From the NCBI GenBank assembly GCA_037042915.1, contig CM073200.1, forward strand, positions 3,592,832-3,656,831: 64,000 nt of DNA, in the 5' to 3' direction. Every line of letters starts with the position of its first letter. Position 1 is the first letter of the stretch. The notes below the pieces were generated by a model. It was not told the DNA's origin. It did not search any database and worked only from the letters and a program-made list of their open reading frames with translations. This document shows positions 1-11,913 of this stretch, one piece after another. A program made the position numbers and the translations under genes. The stretch comes from Auricularia sp. M13 (lineage: Eukaryota; Basidiomycota; Agaricomycetes; Auriculariales; Auriculariaceae).

Positions 1-967
1 AGTGTCGCTGCCGTCGTGCGGAATGTCACAGTCGGCGGCCGCGGCGTCGCGTCCAGCGGCGGCGAACGCGCAGTCGTGTCATTCGCGCGTGGCGAGGGTG
101 TCTGGGCGGAATGTCCCGCCGGTTCGTGTAATGTGGTTATGTCCTCTTCTTCCTCGGGTGCATCGTCTTCGGGAAGTGGGATTTGAGGAGGCGACAAAGC
201 CTGGCGTGCTGTTGGTCTACGGGAAGGAGTCGAACGGTCCTGGGCGTGTAGAGATCCGTTGCTGCGAAGGCTAGAAGAGGACGAAGATGCGATAGATCTA
301 GATAAAGACGGCGTTGAAGCGGGTGAGGGTGTCCTGCGAACCGATTCGTCGCTAGGCGTGGCCCAGGTGGACGGCTGGTGGTTGGGTCAACAAATATTCG
401 TCGAATGTAAGACCTAAGCAGTACGCACTCTTCTATCACTGTGAATGCTACGCGACTGCTCTACGGCGGGACTTGCAGCTGCGGGAGATTTGGCGAATCC
501 GTAAGAGCCGTCGGGGACGTTGAACGAGCCGCTGGGCGTGAACCGACCCGCGTTCGAAGGCTCCTTGGCGCCAAAAGAGGTGTTCCTGAACGAATGGCCG
601 GCAAGCGACAGCTCGACCTCGTTGGCATAGTCGTTCCCGGCGTACGAGATCCTGCTGACGTCGAAGCTGTCGTCGTCGTCGTCGGTGACAATCTGGGTGC
701 CCCTGGTTGAGCGCGACGCCTTGAGCAGCGAGTTAGCAAAACGCGTCTGGCTGGACGTCTGCCGCTTATGCAGGGAGCTGTTGGGTGCCGTATGGTCCTG
801 GCCCGTCGGCGTCGACTGGATGGGCGGCGGCAGGTCGTCTAGGTCGACAGTCCGTGACAGTGGCTCGTCCAGCTCGGATACGCTAGGCAAAGACGGCAGC
901 TCGTCGTTGTTGGCCTCATTCTGTTCGATGCGCCGCCATATACGCGACGGCGTCTCGAGCACGGGCA
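1..967 (-). CDS. Ser/Pro-rich protein of unknown function, 5' part only
   Basis: I do not recognise this gene. The proposed start at 967 gives an N-terminus reading MPVLETPSRIWRRIEQNE; an in-frame upstream ATG at 1085 is possible but adds an unlikely hydrophobic stretch. One intron is clear at 375-428 (54 nt, GTGCGT donor, CCACCAG acceptor) and joins two exons in phase. The protein is rich in Ser, Pro, Asp and Glu, with an acidic run (TDDDDDSFDV) near residue 100 and many SP/TP pairs, so it is probably disordered and phosphorylated. It runs off the left edge of the window, so its C-terminal domains are unseen. A cell-cycle or spindle-pole scaffold is a guess based on composition only. Confidence 0.55.
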
Positions 968-1158
968 TTGTGGCTGGAAGTTGGGAAGGGAACGCGTTCG
1001 GGTGGCACGTGACCAAACACACAAACAAACCCAGCACGCGGCTTGACGCGATACCACGATCGCTCCCGTCAAGAAGCCAAAGCAATGTTCACAGCAAGAG
1101 ACACTAACTACGTATACATGCGAGCACTGACAGTAACAAAAAATTGGAGGGAATAACT

Positions 1159-2127
1159 CTAGCCTATTATTTCCAAGGAATCGTCCACAGTCTGCGTCCG
1201 TTGCTTGCGATACCGCTTGTTCTCCTTCTCCAGCACGGCCAACTGGGATACTTCAGTGACTGTTATAGAAACCAAGATCATCGACAGCACCTTCAGCTTG
1301 AGCGTCTTTGCGCTCGTTCTCCCATTTGTGAGCCTCGGCGTCGTCGGCAGTGTGTTCTCGCTTCAGAATGCGGTACTTGCGCTTGACCTCGTCCAACTTG
1401 GCCGCTAGCTCGTCGGCCCTGCGCTTCTCCTTCTTCATCACCTCCGCCAGCTCGCCCGCCTGCGCTATCACACTGTCGTACTCCGCTTCCAGCTGAGCGT
1501 ACTTCCTCTGTGCGGCTGCGAGCTCTGAGGCGCGGTTACGACGCGCGTGCGAATACTCGCGCCGCAGCTTTTCCACCTCTTCAGCGAGAGGTTTGATGGC
1601 CTGAATAAGAATGGATTGTAAGTTGAGTGACAACGATGTACGGTAGGATGTGCGACTTGCACGCAGTATCTTGGCCTCCTTATGCGCGTCGAGCTCCAGC
1701 ACGGTCTTCTCTGCCCTGCAGTAGCAGCCGTCAGCAAGAAGCCACAGTAAGAACGCAGAGCTTACGCAGTGATGACGTCCATCACATCGTCCTCCATCCC
1801 ATCCCCGTCCACCAGGCGCCGGGCACGCTTCGTCGCGCGCTCGATCCGCTCGACAACGCGCTCGACAGGGACGCTGGGACCAGAAACGCGCCGTTTCCCG
1901 CTTTCAGTCTGCTCTTCGATATGCGGGTACAGCCGCGTGGTGTGGGTGATGGGCGTGCGGCACACAGGGCAGTCAGCCTTGCGTGGTCGCTTCACGAGCG
2001 ACATGTACTGTTCAATGTGGAAGCTGCAGAAAATATGACCGCAGCTGGCGGCCACAGGCGGGCTCTCGTCTTCGCCAGGGCGTAGTTCGTCCTGACAGAT
2101 GGGGCAGCAGATGGAGAATCGCGACAT
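1159..2127 (-). CDS. RING finger / coiled-coil protein, putative E3 ubiquitin ligase
   Basis: The N-terminus holds a C3HC4 RING: CCPICQDEL, then CGHIFC and DCPVC, spaced as in ubiquitin E3 ligases. A second region of about 100 residues, rich in Glu, Lys, Arg and Ala, is a predicted coiled coil. The start at 2127 follows ACC and puts the RING at residue 8; an upstream ATG at 2184 is in frame. An intron at 1716-1765 is clear. The 3' end is uncertain: read straight through, the gene stops at 1253. If a 31-nt GT-AG intron (1260-1290) is removed, the coiled coil continues (VTEVSQLAVLEKENKRYRKQ) to a stop at 1159, which I prefer. RING plus coiled coil resembles small TRAIP-like ligases, but the substrate is unknown. 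Confidence 0.7.
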
Positions 2128-2274
2128 GGTGGTACGAAAGGGGGGCGTGTAAACTCCGACCGGGGAGTCGGACTTGGTCATCAAGTCACGTTCTAAACTA
2201 CACCACCACTCTATACATTCTCACGATACATTCAGTCCATGCTTGTGTGCTTTCGAGACACCAGTCTAGGCTTT

Positions 2275-5200
2275 CTAGGCTTTCTCTATCTCCGCGCGCG
2301 TAATGCCGCTTCCATCGCACATGGATCTGAAAATGCCGCCCTCGCGCAAGAATAGGTTGAGTGGCGAGTCGAATTCCTGGTGTGGGTGATCAACAGGATA
2401 GTTTGGTAGGATAGCACAACTCCGGCGTACCATGACGCGTCCTGCATCCAGAACAAGGATGCGGTCGTACGACAGAATCGTGCGCAAGCGATCTTCGAGT
2501 CGAGTGAGCACAATGTGGCATCGCTGTGAGCCAGAACTCACGGGCAATGCAGATCAGTGTTCTGTCATTGAACTCTGTGCAATGCATAAGCCATCGTCTG
2601 GATAGATGTAGGGAACCCGTACCAGTCTGGATCGTCCTCTGGATCTTGCTATCAGTCTCCAAATCCACAGATGCCCTATACACAAAACGTCAGCATGCGC
2701 CAGCACCAACGAGCGGACTCATGACGCACGTGGCCTCGTCCAGGACAATAACCCGACTGTCCTTGACCAGCGCCCTCGCAAGACTCAACAAGCTCCTCTC
2801 TCCGACGCTCAAGTTCGCGCCCTCGCTCTCGATAGTAGTCTCAAGCGTATACCGCGTCTTCGTCTTGTGGCTCTCGTCCAGCGTGGCGTCGTCGATGTCT
2901 GTCGACGCCCGCGATGATGCCGGCTGCGGGTCGATGAGGTGCGCGCGGCGCAGGGCGTCCCAAAGCCGCGCGTCGTCGAACTGCGAGAAGGGGTCGAGGT
3001 TGCTGCGAATCGTGCCAGAGAATAGGGTGGGGTCTTGCGGAATGATGGAAAGCTTCGAGCGCAGGTCGGTCAAGGGTAGTGTCGAGATATCGATGCTTGA
3101 CAAATGTAAGAACATCTGAAGAGCAGCAAAAATGGTGGACGTACTCGTCGAGAAGAATTGCTCCAGAGCTCAACTCGACAATCCGGTACAAGCAAACAAG
3201 CAAACTGGACTTGCCCGCCCCCGTTCTGAGACGTATCTGGTCAGCACGCTCTGTTGCCCTTCGCGAAGTGCGACACGAACCTGCCAACGACACCAATCTT
3301 TCTCCCGCTTTGATGCTCACGTTGATGTTGTTCAGCACAGGTGGCAGGTCCGACCTATAGGACATGACGACATCTTTGAACTCGACGCGGCCTTGCGAAG
3401 GCCATCCTTGCGGAGGCCGCCTGTCAGGTGCCTCGTGCGGCGACTCTTGCTCAATGGCGCCATCCTCGCAGTAGCGCGACACTGGATGCTGTTAATACTC
3501 TGAAGAAGATAAAGCGAGGACGGCATACCGCGCTCTACGGAGTTCATGTTATTCTCGACTTCCGCGGACTGGCGCGTCACCTGCAAATCACGAATTAAGC
3601 CAAGTCGGAGAATGCTGAAGGAAATCACACACCATGCCAAACAGCTGCGTCAAACTCGTCGTATAGGTGAGGATCAAACCCGTTTGGAGGGCGACACCCC
3701 GTTCACTCCAAAAACGACGAGCATGGCGACGCAGAAAGTCATCATAGCACCAAGGAAGTCGAGTCTGCAAAGTCACAGAGTTAGCTAATGCAACATCAGC
3801 GATCGCAGGGTGCTCACCGGATAGCGAGCCAGCGTTGGTTAGTGATTGTCAAGAATAACGCGCGGTCCTCGAGGTCCACAAAGTACTCGTTATCAGACAG
3901 GAAGCGTTTCGACTCTTGATATGCGCGTATCGTGGCGAGACCAGGGCCTGACAAGGATTCGCTGAAATGCGAATAAAGCAGCGACCGGAGGTTTGCGTCT
4001 ACGCAACGTCAGGCTGGCCGCGATTTGGCTCTGATTCGACTCACCTAGTCGCTTCATTTCTCTGGCGCTGCGTCGGTAATAGGCAGCAAAGTATTGGTAT
4101 CCGATAGAGATGAATAGTACAGCGATGACTGGCAAATTCAGTCCCAAGGCGGATGGAAGAGGACGAGGACGACATACTAAAGTAATGCTCGACAATGGTG
4201 ATGATTACAACGGAGCCCACAACGCTTCCAAGCGTGAGTACAACTGCAAGTGATCCAATCGGTAATATTCCCGGCTGGAATGCATTGCTACTTACGCATC
4301 CGCATGGAGTCTGTGGTTTGGCCTCAGCAAATGACCTGCGGGTGAATTGTTGATACGCACCAGATAATGTGTTGTCAATTGCTACAACAATGTGAGCAGA
4401 TCTCGCATTTTTTTTCAACACTTCTTACTATCTATATCCTTTCCAAAAACACTCTGAATTCGTCCCAGAGGCTGCAGGATGTCTAGTCAGCACGCGGCCG
4501 AGAACATAGTAGAAAACCGACCGTCGTGTCGAAGAATTTCATCGGTGCATGGAATACTTTGTGAACGGCATCGTAATGCATGTTTCTATGCGGACAGATA
4601 AGCTCGTCAATCGCCAAAGAATAAACATACGTACCGGGAGACGTAAATGGACATCCAGCCCATCGTAACACCGCTGGAAAGTATATTCAGTCAGTCATTG
4701 GTACATAAAGAATTGGCATGCACGCACAGTAAGAACGTAAAAATCGCCTGACCGATACCGAGCCCAGCATAAAGGCCCATATAGAATTTGTATGGTTGAT
4801 GGAACGTATCAGCCTGCCACCATACCAAAGTGTATGTATTGGTTATTTGCGCGACTGCAGAGACTTTGAGTCCACGGCGGTTCAGATAAAGGAGCGCACT
4901 TACCCTGCATAAGAATTGCACAGATGACGACGGACGGCATGGTCAGCATCGCGCGGCCCGCACGCAAGTAGCACGCATAGACTATGAAAACCTATCAGGT
5001 ATTGAAAGCCAAAGTGCAGGCACGAGCATACCGTTTAGGGACAGAGAGCCAATGGTGCGTTTCTCAGCCACGATCAGCCGACCCTCGAGCTTTCCAGTCC
5101 CAGCTGCTTTACCCGCGCCTTTGGTCGACTTCTTGACCGGCTCGAGAACCGCCTCTTCCGCCTCTTCCTCTTCCTGCTTCTTGTCCTGTTCGCCACCGAA

Positions 5201-8200
5201 CTCGTTGATGAGCCGGGAAAATGCGCCTCCACCCTGCATGAGCGCGTCGAAGGTGCCAGTCTCTGCAATGCGTCCGTCGACCATGGTGTAGATATAGTCG
5301 ACTTGGTGGAGAAAGTGCAGTGCGTGCGTCACTAGGATTACAGTCTTGCCGCGATTCTTCATCTGCCCCAAGATGGCATTTGTGAAAAGCGCCTGACCAA
5401 CGTGCGCGTCGACTAGGAACACCTGGTTTAGATAGTGCAGAAGAATGAAGGCACAGGATAACCACGAACCTGCAGAGAGAGGATCATCCAGCAGCACAAC
5501 ATCTGCGTCATAGTAGAGAGCCCTGGCAATATTGACCTTGAAAGATGTTAGCATTTGAGAAACTTGGCATATCGCAAGCATACACGTTGTTTCTGGCCGC
5601 CGGACAAGTCTACAGTGTATAAGCAACCAGTCAGCTCGATTGCAATAGGTGACGCACTAATGCCCTTCTCGCCAATTTCAGTCAGATCGCCATCTGGGCT
5701 GACGAGAAATGGTCAGATATCAAGGACGACAACTGCCCAAGGTAGTATGCTCACAGAAGTTCCAAGTCGGGCAACAGGGAAGCATTCTCGATAGCTCGCC
5801 AATAGCGGTCCTCGTCCCAATCGCGGCCAAATACAACATTGTCGCGCTATATGCGCAATGAGCTGTGTATGACCATGGTAATGATGTACCGCAACTCACA
5901 AGGGTGGCGTTCTGGATCCAAGTCATCTGCGAGCAATAGCCAACGGTGGATCCAAACGACACCTCGCCCTTCAATTTCTTCATCTCGCCAATAAGGCCCT
6001 GGAGCAAGCTAGATTTCCCGCTACCGACGCGCCCAGCAATGGCGACGATGGTGCCACGCGCGACGTCCATGTTTATGTTGCGCAGGGCAAACGGCGGCTG
6101 GCTCGGGTCGACTTCCTTCTCCTTCTGCTTCTCCTTGCCGTTGTCCTTTGCTTTGTGCTTCTTGCTCTTGCCTTGCCCACCAACGCTGCCCTCGTCCGCC
6201 TGTATTTCTTCCCACTGGAAGTCGGCATCGACGACGCGCAGACCTTGCTTCTGCAGCGTGTTGACCACAAATGGCGCGTCGGTCATGAGCTCCGCCTCGA
6301 AGACGCCGCGCAGACGGGACAGGGCACTCTGTGCATCGGAGATGGCCGCAAGAGAGCGCGGCAAGAACATCAGGGGCTGGCGCAGAAGCTGGAAGAGCGA
6401 CAGGCTGGTAAAGATGACTGCCGGGTCCAGCGAATGCCCCGAAAGCACGTATGTGACGAAGGCCAATATTGCTGTGAGCACCGGGATCGAGAAGGCGACT
6501 CCCACGCTAAACGATAGTTGAGCATGAATGTGAGTTAAAGAGAGGCGAAGCGACGTACTTGGCAGCCCGAATGTAAAGGATCTTGCGGATGCCTTTAAGC
6601 TCTTCCTTACGTATCGAGTCAATGCCTGTAATGCACGGTCAGAAATGTATGAGCAGATGAATAACGATTACCCACGCTTCAGGAATGGTTTCTCGTAGCA
6701 GAAATACTTGATGATGCGCATGGCGCCGAGTAGTTCTTGCAGTAGCCGGCACGTTGATCTGTCCACTTCATTGACTTCTGGCGAACGTCCAGTTGCCACG
6801 CCATTGCTCGCTGCTGGAACGGGATAATCAGCAGGAACAAGCTGAAGCCGGCAAGAGCGGAGGGTCCGAGCTGTGGAGATATGAGCTGAGGTATAGCTGG
6901 ATATTGTGAAATCATACTTGAACGAGCAAAACAATCAAGCATATTGTAATCTGAGGCATGGTCAGGATAATCAAACTGCACAGCGCAGGTATGACATGCC
7001 TGTATAGGTGCGGTCCAGAATGCTGTAGAGTATTGGCAAAACGAAGCAAAATGTATATCACGATGTCCTCACCATGGAACCATTGCGCAGCATAGTCAAT
7101 CTATGCCAAGTCAGTACCTGATCATCTGTTTCTTCAAGATGCATCGTCACTCACACGGCTAACCTATAATAAAGAATCAGACAAGTGGAATATTCCAAGA
7201 GCGGCAACTCACATCGGTAGAAATGTGATTGACCAAGTCAGCATGCTTGTGGATCGTGCGAGACTTGGGAGTCATCTTCATTCCGCGCTTGTATAACGAG
7301 CTGATGAGTGCGGCGCGAGCAAGCACACCCGTGGACATGGAGCGCCAGAAAAACTGTAGAGAACATCTTAGCGCAGGACGTTGATATCGCAGGAAACATA
7401 CCTGATGTTGCGCAACGCTTGCCGTGACAGTGAGCAGGAAAAGCCCGATGGCCATGCCCACGCCACGGCCAACAGATGGCAAGGATTCACCATTTTGGCG
7501 CGCCGTTGCTCGTGCTTTTGTAAAGTTGATAATGGCCTGGAATTATGAGTACGTCACGTTGTTGCTGCGAAAGTGCGATGCAGACCTTTGCAACCAAAGG
7601 TCCCATGAGCTGAGCGGTGTCTGCAAGAAGATAAGCATCATTTCCATTCAATGTAATTTTAGTCGTACCTCCAGCGACCTTGAACAGTCCTGACGCGGTC
7701 GTGAGCTTTGGGCACCGGAGCGGTCACACGACACCACATACCACCCGTCCAGAACTCGAATGCAAAGGGTTCGTTGAGTGCCCATGCAAGACTGGCAGTT
7801 TTGCGCGCTTCGACGTTCCTCCAGCGCTCCGTGCGCGCGTCGCGTCGCTTCTTCCAGCCACGGCCGCGCGCCATGGCGGAGACGGTCCACAGCGCGCGCC
7901 GCACCGCGCCAGGCTGTATCTCGCCCTTCTCCAGACGCGCATTCCACTCGGCGGCGGCGCGAACACGTTTGTCCCATGCAGCATCGAGCTTCTCGGAGAG
8001 CAGTCCGGCCTCGCGCGACCGGTCGACCTTCCACAAGTCCGTCGCTTGCAGCGGGCGCTGGAAGCCTGAGACCACAGCAAGATTAGCAGCTGTAATCTAA
8101 GACGAGACTGCGGCCAAGAACCTAGCGTCATAATTGGAGAAAGCCAATGGTACGTGAGGATACTAATAATGTTCGCCTCGTGCGCAATGGGCAGCTCTTT

Positions 8201-8445
8201 GGCCTGTGCGGGCGATAGTCAGCGCCCGGGAACAGGTACTGGCAGCAAGCAGCACGCACGTCGTCCAGCCGCTCCGGTGGCGGCGGGGGCGGATCCTTGG
8301 GGCGCCATATCTGATACCAGCGTTCGCGATACACGCCTTCGACGATGCCGTCGTCGAGATACGGTGTACGGTGAATGGGGGCAGCAGCAGCGGCCACGGT
8401 CGCTTCGCCTTTAGCCCCGGCGGGCTTTTCGTCGTCGACGGCCAT
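2275..8445 (-). CDS. ABCC-type full ABC transporter, YOR1-like (multidrug/oligomycin exporter)
   Basis: A full transporter in the order TMD1-NBD1-TMD2-NBD2, without an extra N-terminal TMD0, as in yeast Yor1. NBD1 has Walker A GRVGSGKSS, signature LSGGQKQR, Walker B VVLLDDP (Asp instead of catalytic Glu, usual for ABCC NBD1) and H-loop THAL. A highly charged Lys/Glu linker precedes NBD1 (about 6110-6180). NBD2 has TGAGKSS, signature LSVGERSL and Walker B VIVLDEAT. More than 25 introns were traced; exons include 9-, 15- and 21-nt micro-exons. Three points break the frame by one base: 3295-3302 just before the NBD2 Walker A, 3689-3691 and 6745-6750. Everything else is conserved, so assembly error is likelier than decay. 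Role: ATP-driven export of toxic or organic anionic compounds at the plasma membrane (family knowledge). Confidence 0.9.
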
Positions 8446-8952
8446 GGGGACGGCTAAAGAGGGTGCGGAGGGCCGTGAAAGCTCGGCAGCGGTCGAAAGC
8501 TCGTGCGGTCATGGTAAAGATAGATGTACCGTACATAATCACTCCGGTTGCCCTGATTCGTGCCGAGCACCGGCAGACTGCAGGCAATCCCACATTGCAC
8601 AAGCGCCAGCCACCAAACTCTCATAGTTTAACCCGGAACAGAGGCGCAGCCCTTCGGGACGAGAAGGAAAGACAAAAATTGTCCACAAGACACAGGAGAC
8701 TTACTGCAAGACTACTTCATGTATATTGTCTGTACATAATATTGCACAGTAGGAATATGTACGCCACACCGTTGTACTAATAGCACAAATTGTCGCAGAC
8801 AGATGAGTTAGCGGGAATCGAGTCAGAGGAGTGTCAAAGGGAGGGAGAAAGACTTGGAGGGGGAAACCGAAGAAATGAGTGGCAAAAAACAGACATAGAA
8901 GGTCCCAAGAATCAGAAAAAACAACAAGCAAACCCAGTCAAGCATCCCACAA
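8446..8952. promoter_or_regulatory. Intergenic: ABC transporter promoter side and REG1-like 3' side
   Basis: This 507-bp gap lies between the start codon of the ABC transporter gene and the stop codon of the REG1-like gene, both on the minus strand. It must hold the transporter's promoter. I see no gene or clear repeat in it. The part near 8780-8950 is purine-rich on the plus strand. Confidence 0.4.
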
Positions 8953-11231
8953 TCACTCCCGGCCGCCATTAAATATCCCGCGTATCATGCCTCGCGCAGA
9001 GAGCACGGCGCGCCCGACCAGCCCGTTATCGTCTTGGCCTTGGCCAGGAGACACCTGGGGAGAGGCGGAGTAGGATTCCGGTGGTGCCTTGGAAGCATGT
9101 GCTGCGGGCGCATCAGGCCAATAATCGTCCCGCTTGCGCGCCTCCACCTCGGCGGGCGACGACGGCTCGCCGGAGCTCGGGTGGCTTGCTGCGCTGGCGG
9201 CCAGCTCATCGCGATTGATAACGAGGCTCGGCCGCACAAACGCGGGCTCCTTCGCCTTGGCGTTGAGCGCCTGCTTCAAGGTCGGCTGCTTCGACGGCGC
9301 GCCACCTGGCGGCGACTGAGATGACGGCGGCGACGGGCTGTTTGAATTCGACGATCCGAAACGCACGCTACGCGTGACGCCCTCCGCGGCCGCCACGAGG
9401 TCCGCGCCGCGCGCGGTGTACGCACCAGTGCCGAGTACAGAACCCGTGCGTGAAGGATTTGGGCTTATGCTCCCGATCGGACTCGAAGAACCCACGCGGT
9501 GACGACTGCCACTCCGTGAGCGATCGGAGAGCCCTGAAGACGAGCTGCCGCGCGCGTACGAACGGCCCCGAGTCTCTTCGTTCGGCGAACCAGATGCGGA
9601 TGAAGACGAGGAGCGCCCACGCGGCTGATACGCGTCGGGGGACAAAGTATCGGGCGATGAGGACAGGACGCGCGAGTTGGCAATGTCGATCGGCGCGGAA
9701 CGGGGAGCAAAACGTGTGCTTGGCTCGGGCGACTGGGAAGGAGATGACCTGTGGTGTCTGCGTCCACCTCCGCTGTGGAATTGACCGTTGCTGCTGCCGT
9801 TCGACCCATACTTCGCCGCTGCAGGCCCTTCACGCCGTCCACGGGGACTTGCAGGCCCCGACTTGAATTGGTCTCCAAAGCCAAGATCCGGCGTCGCGTC
9901 GCTATCGAGATCGGCCGCGGTCAAGTAGTCCTCCATCTCAGACCCTGCACCATAGCTCACCGGCGCATGCGGGGCAGAAGACGCCGCTGCGGACGGCCGA
10001 GCCACTTGGCGGGTTCGCGCGCTCTGGAAAGGCACCTCCTCGTCCAGCTGAAACTGAACGGGGGGTGTCGTCGAGCCATACAGCGAGCCCTCCGGAGGCA
10101 CAAACACGACAGCAGGGCTTATACCAGGAAAGGATTCAGATGTCTTGAGGATGGTCGGTGCGATCGGCGCGATTGTGACGTGTCCGCGGTCACCAGAATG
10201 CGAGTGATGCCGTACGAGGCTGGGCTTTTTCGGCGTGGGTGTGGGCACGCTGCCTGAGCGCGTGCGGAACTCAAGCACGCCGTCGTCAGAGTCTTCCTCG
10301 TCGTCTTCGTCAGACGTCTCCTCGTCCGACGGTGCATCCATGGGCTTCTCGATCGCTATGCATTGCTCCACGAATGTGTTGAAGGAGATGTGACGCTGCT
10401 TGCCGTTCTCGTGGTCAGAATGGCCATGATTAGGCGACTCTGAACTGGGAGAACGAGCAGGCGGGCTGGCACGCTGCATGCGGCGAGGCTGATGCTCCGG
10501 GGCTTGGTCGTGTTTCGGCGAAACTCTGCGCGGACGGAAGCTGCTTTGAAGGTTCGTGTCAGACTTGGTGTGAGGGATGCTGGGCCTGCTGGCGGTGGGC
10601 GATGGCTGAGGCGGGAAGTATCCATCTGATGGTCCGCTGCCGTCGAACTCGATGTAGCCATCATTCATGGGGACACGGGCATGTGGTTCGTGAGCATCTC
10701 GAAAATGGAGCGGTGCTTGAGAATGGGCTTGAGCCGCTGGTTGCTGCCCTGGAGAAGCCCCAGCCGCTCCTCGGTCGTGGAGACCTTGGGCGGCGGGACG
10801 GCCTCGATCTGCGCCGAGTGCAGCGGGCCATACAGCCAGGTCACGTCCGAGTCCTTCAGCCTGGAATGCAGCATGCAGTCAGACTGGCGGCGCAAGGAGA
10901 AAGCGCTCGCACCAATTGAGGGTCTCTGGGCTGATGGTCTTGAGCTTGTTGCGCTGCTTCCACCAGGTGCGCCAGCTGGCGTTCTCGAGCCTGGTGCCGT
11001 TGGCGATGGCGTTTTTCTGGCGGGTCATGTTGCGCCAGGAGCGCCAGACGTCTTCCTCCTTCCACACATGGCTGGTGCGGCGTCAGCGAGCGTTTTGCAG
11101 GCCAAGCGGCGGGCGCTTGCGTACCTCAGGTAGTCTACCTGGCTCAGCGCGACGGGCTGGACGGCCGAGTCGTCGGGAATGGCGCTGGGCGCAGGCCGTT
11201 CGTAGGTGGGCACGGTCAGATACTGGGTCAT
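8953..11231 (-). CDS. REG1-like regulatory subunit of protein phosphatase 1 (DUF1752)
   Basis: Three exons give a protein of about 720 residues. Residues roughly 35-100 carry the conserved fungal DUF1752 block (ASWRTWWKQRNKL, then SDVTWLYGPLH). Further on, RHISFNTFVEQCIAIE matches the RVxF-like motif by which Reg1/Hex2 binds the PP1 catalytic subunit Glc7. The rest is Ser/Pro-rich with acidic runs, as expected for this disordered family. In yeast the Reg1-Glc7 phosphatase holds Snf1 kinase off in glucose and so enforces carbon repression. The frame breaks once, in a run of four G at 10669-10672: without a one-base correction the first part stops after MPVSP and the rest would begin at a separate ATG. 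I treat them as one gene because the two halves join exactly as in the family. Confidence 0.85.
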
Positions 11232-11913
11232 GGCGCTTGAGGCTCAGAGAACCATGGGCAGCGCTGAACTTGAGCGAGCGGGTCCAAGGGGAATTGAGCC
11301 GAGGCGTCCCGAGCCCTTCCGGAGGATCCGGTTGAGTCCGTCTTTTTCATCTGGTCTTTTTCACAACGACCACGACCCTTGTCGTGCCCGTCGCCGCTGT
11401 CCCCGGGCTGCCTCCCATTTTTGTCCCATTTCTCCGATTATTTCTAGCATTTGTTTTGCCCGCGCAAGATTATCATCACGCTCAAACTTGCCATTGCATC
11501 ATGGGTTGTCTGTCTCCACAGTGACATCGGCGTCAGGGCTTGCCACTTGGCCTTACTACCACCCAGGAGCCACAGACGGCTGCTGTACTAACCACGGAGT
11601 AACCATCGCTGTCACTCCAGTGCCTGCACGGTCAGACCCAGCCATTGACCGATGGACATTCCCAGCATCCTGTTGGTCGAAACGCGCCTAAATCCGCGAA
11701 ACCAAAGCTATAGTCTATCGAGGAGGATGAGAAGGTCGAGGAGAAGGTGTTATGCCGAGTTCCTCGGGGATCCCACGGCGGAATTACTGAGCTCATCCTC
11801 CGACTGCGATATTGCAGAGAAGCGCCTGTCATCTGTTCAACCATATATATACATAATGATAGTCAGGTGGCTTGACAGAGCTTTTCTCTCCTCGCCCGTC
11901 TCCCAGCGCCGCC
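11232..11913. promoter_or_regulatory. Divergent intergenic region, REG1-like / MFS permease
   Basis: A 682-bp gap between two genes transcribed away from each other. It holds both promoters. A TATA-like ATATATATAC lies at about 11843-11852, some 70 bp before the permease ATG. A pyrimidine-rich tract follows at 11880-11905. No gene or repeat was seen. Confidence 0.45.

Noticed and set aside
6655-6680. A further one-base error in the ABC gene at the KPFLK/RIDSIRKEE junction
   Set aside because: Donor GTGGGT instead of GTAATC gives an in-phase splice, so no indel is needed.
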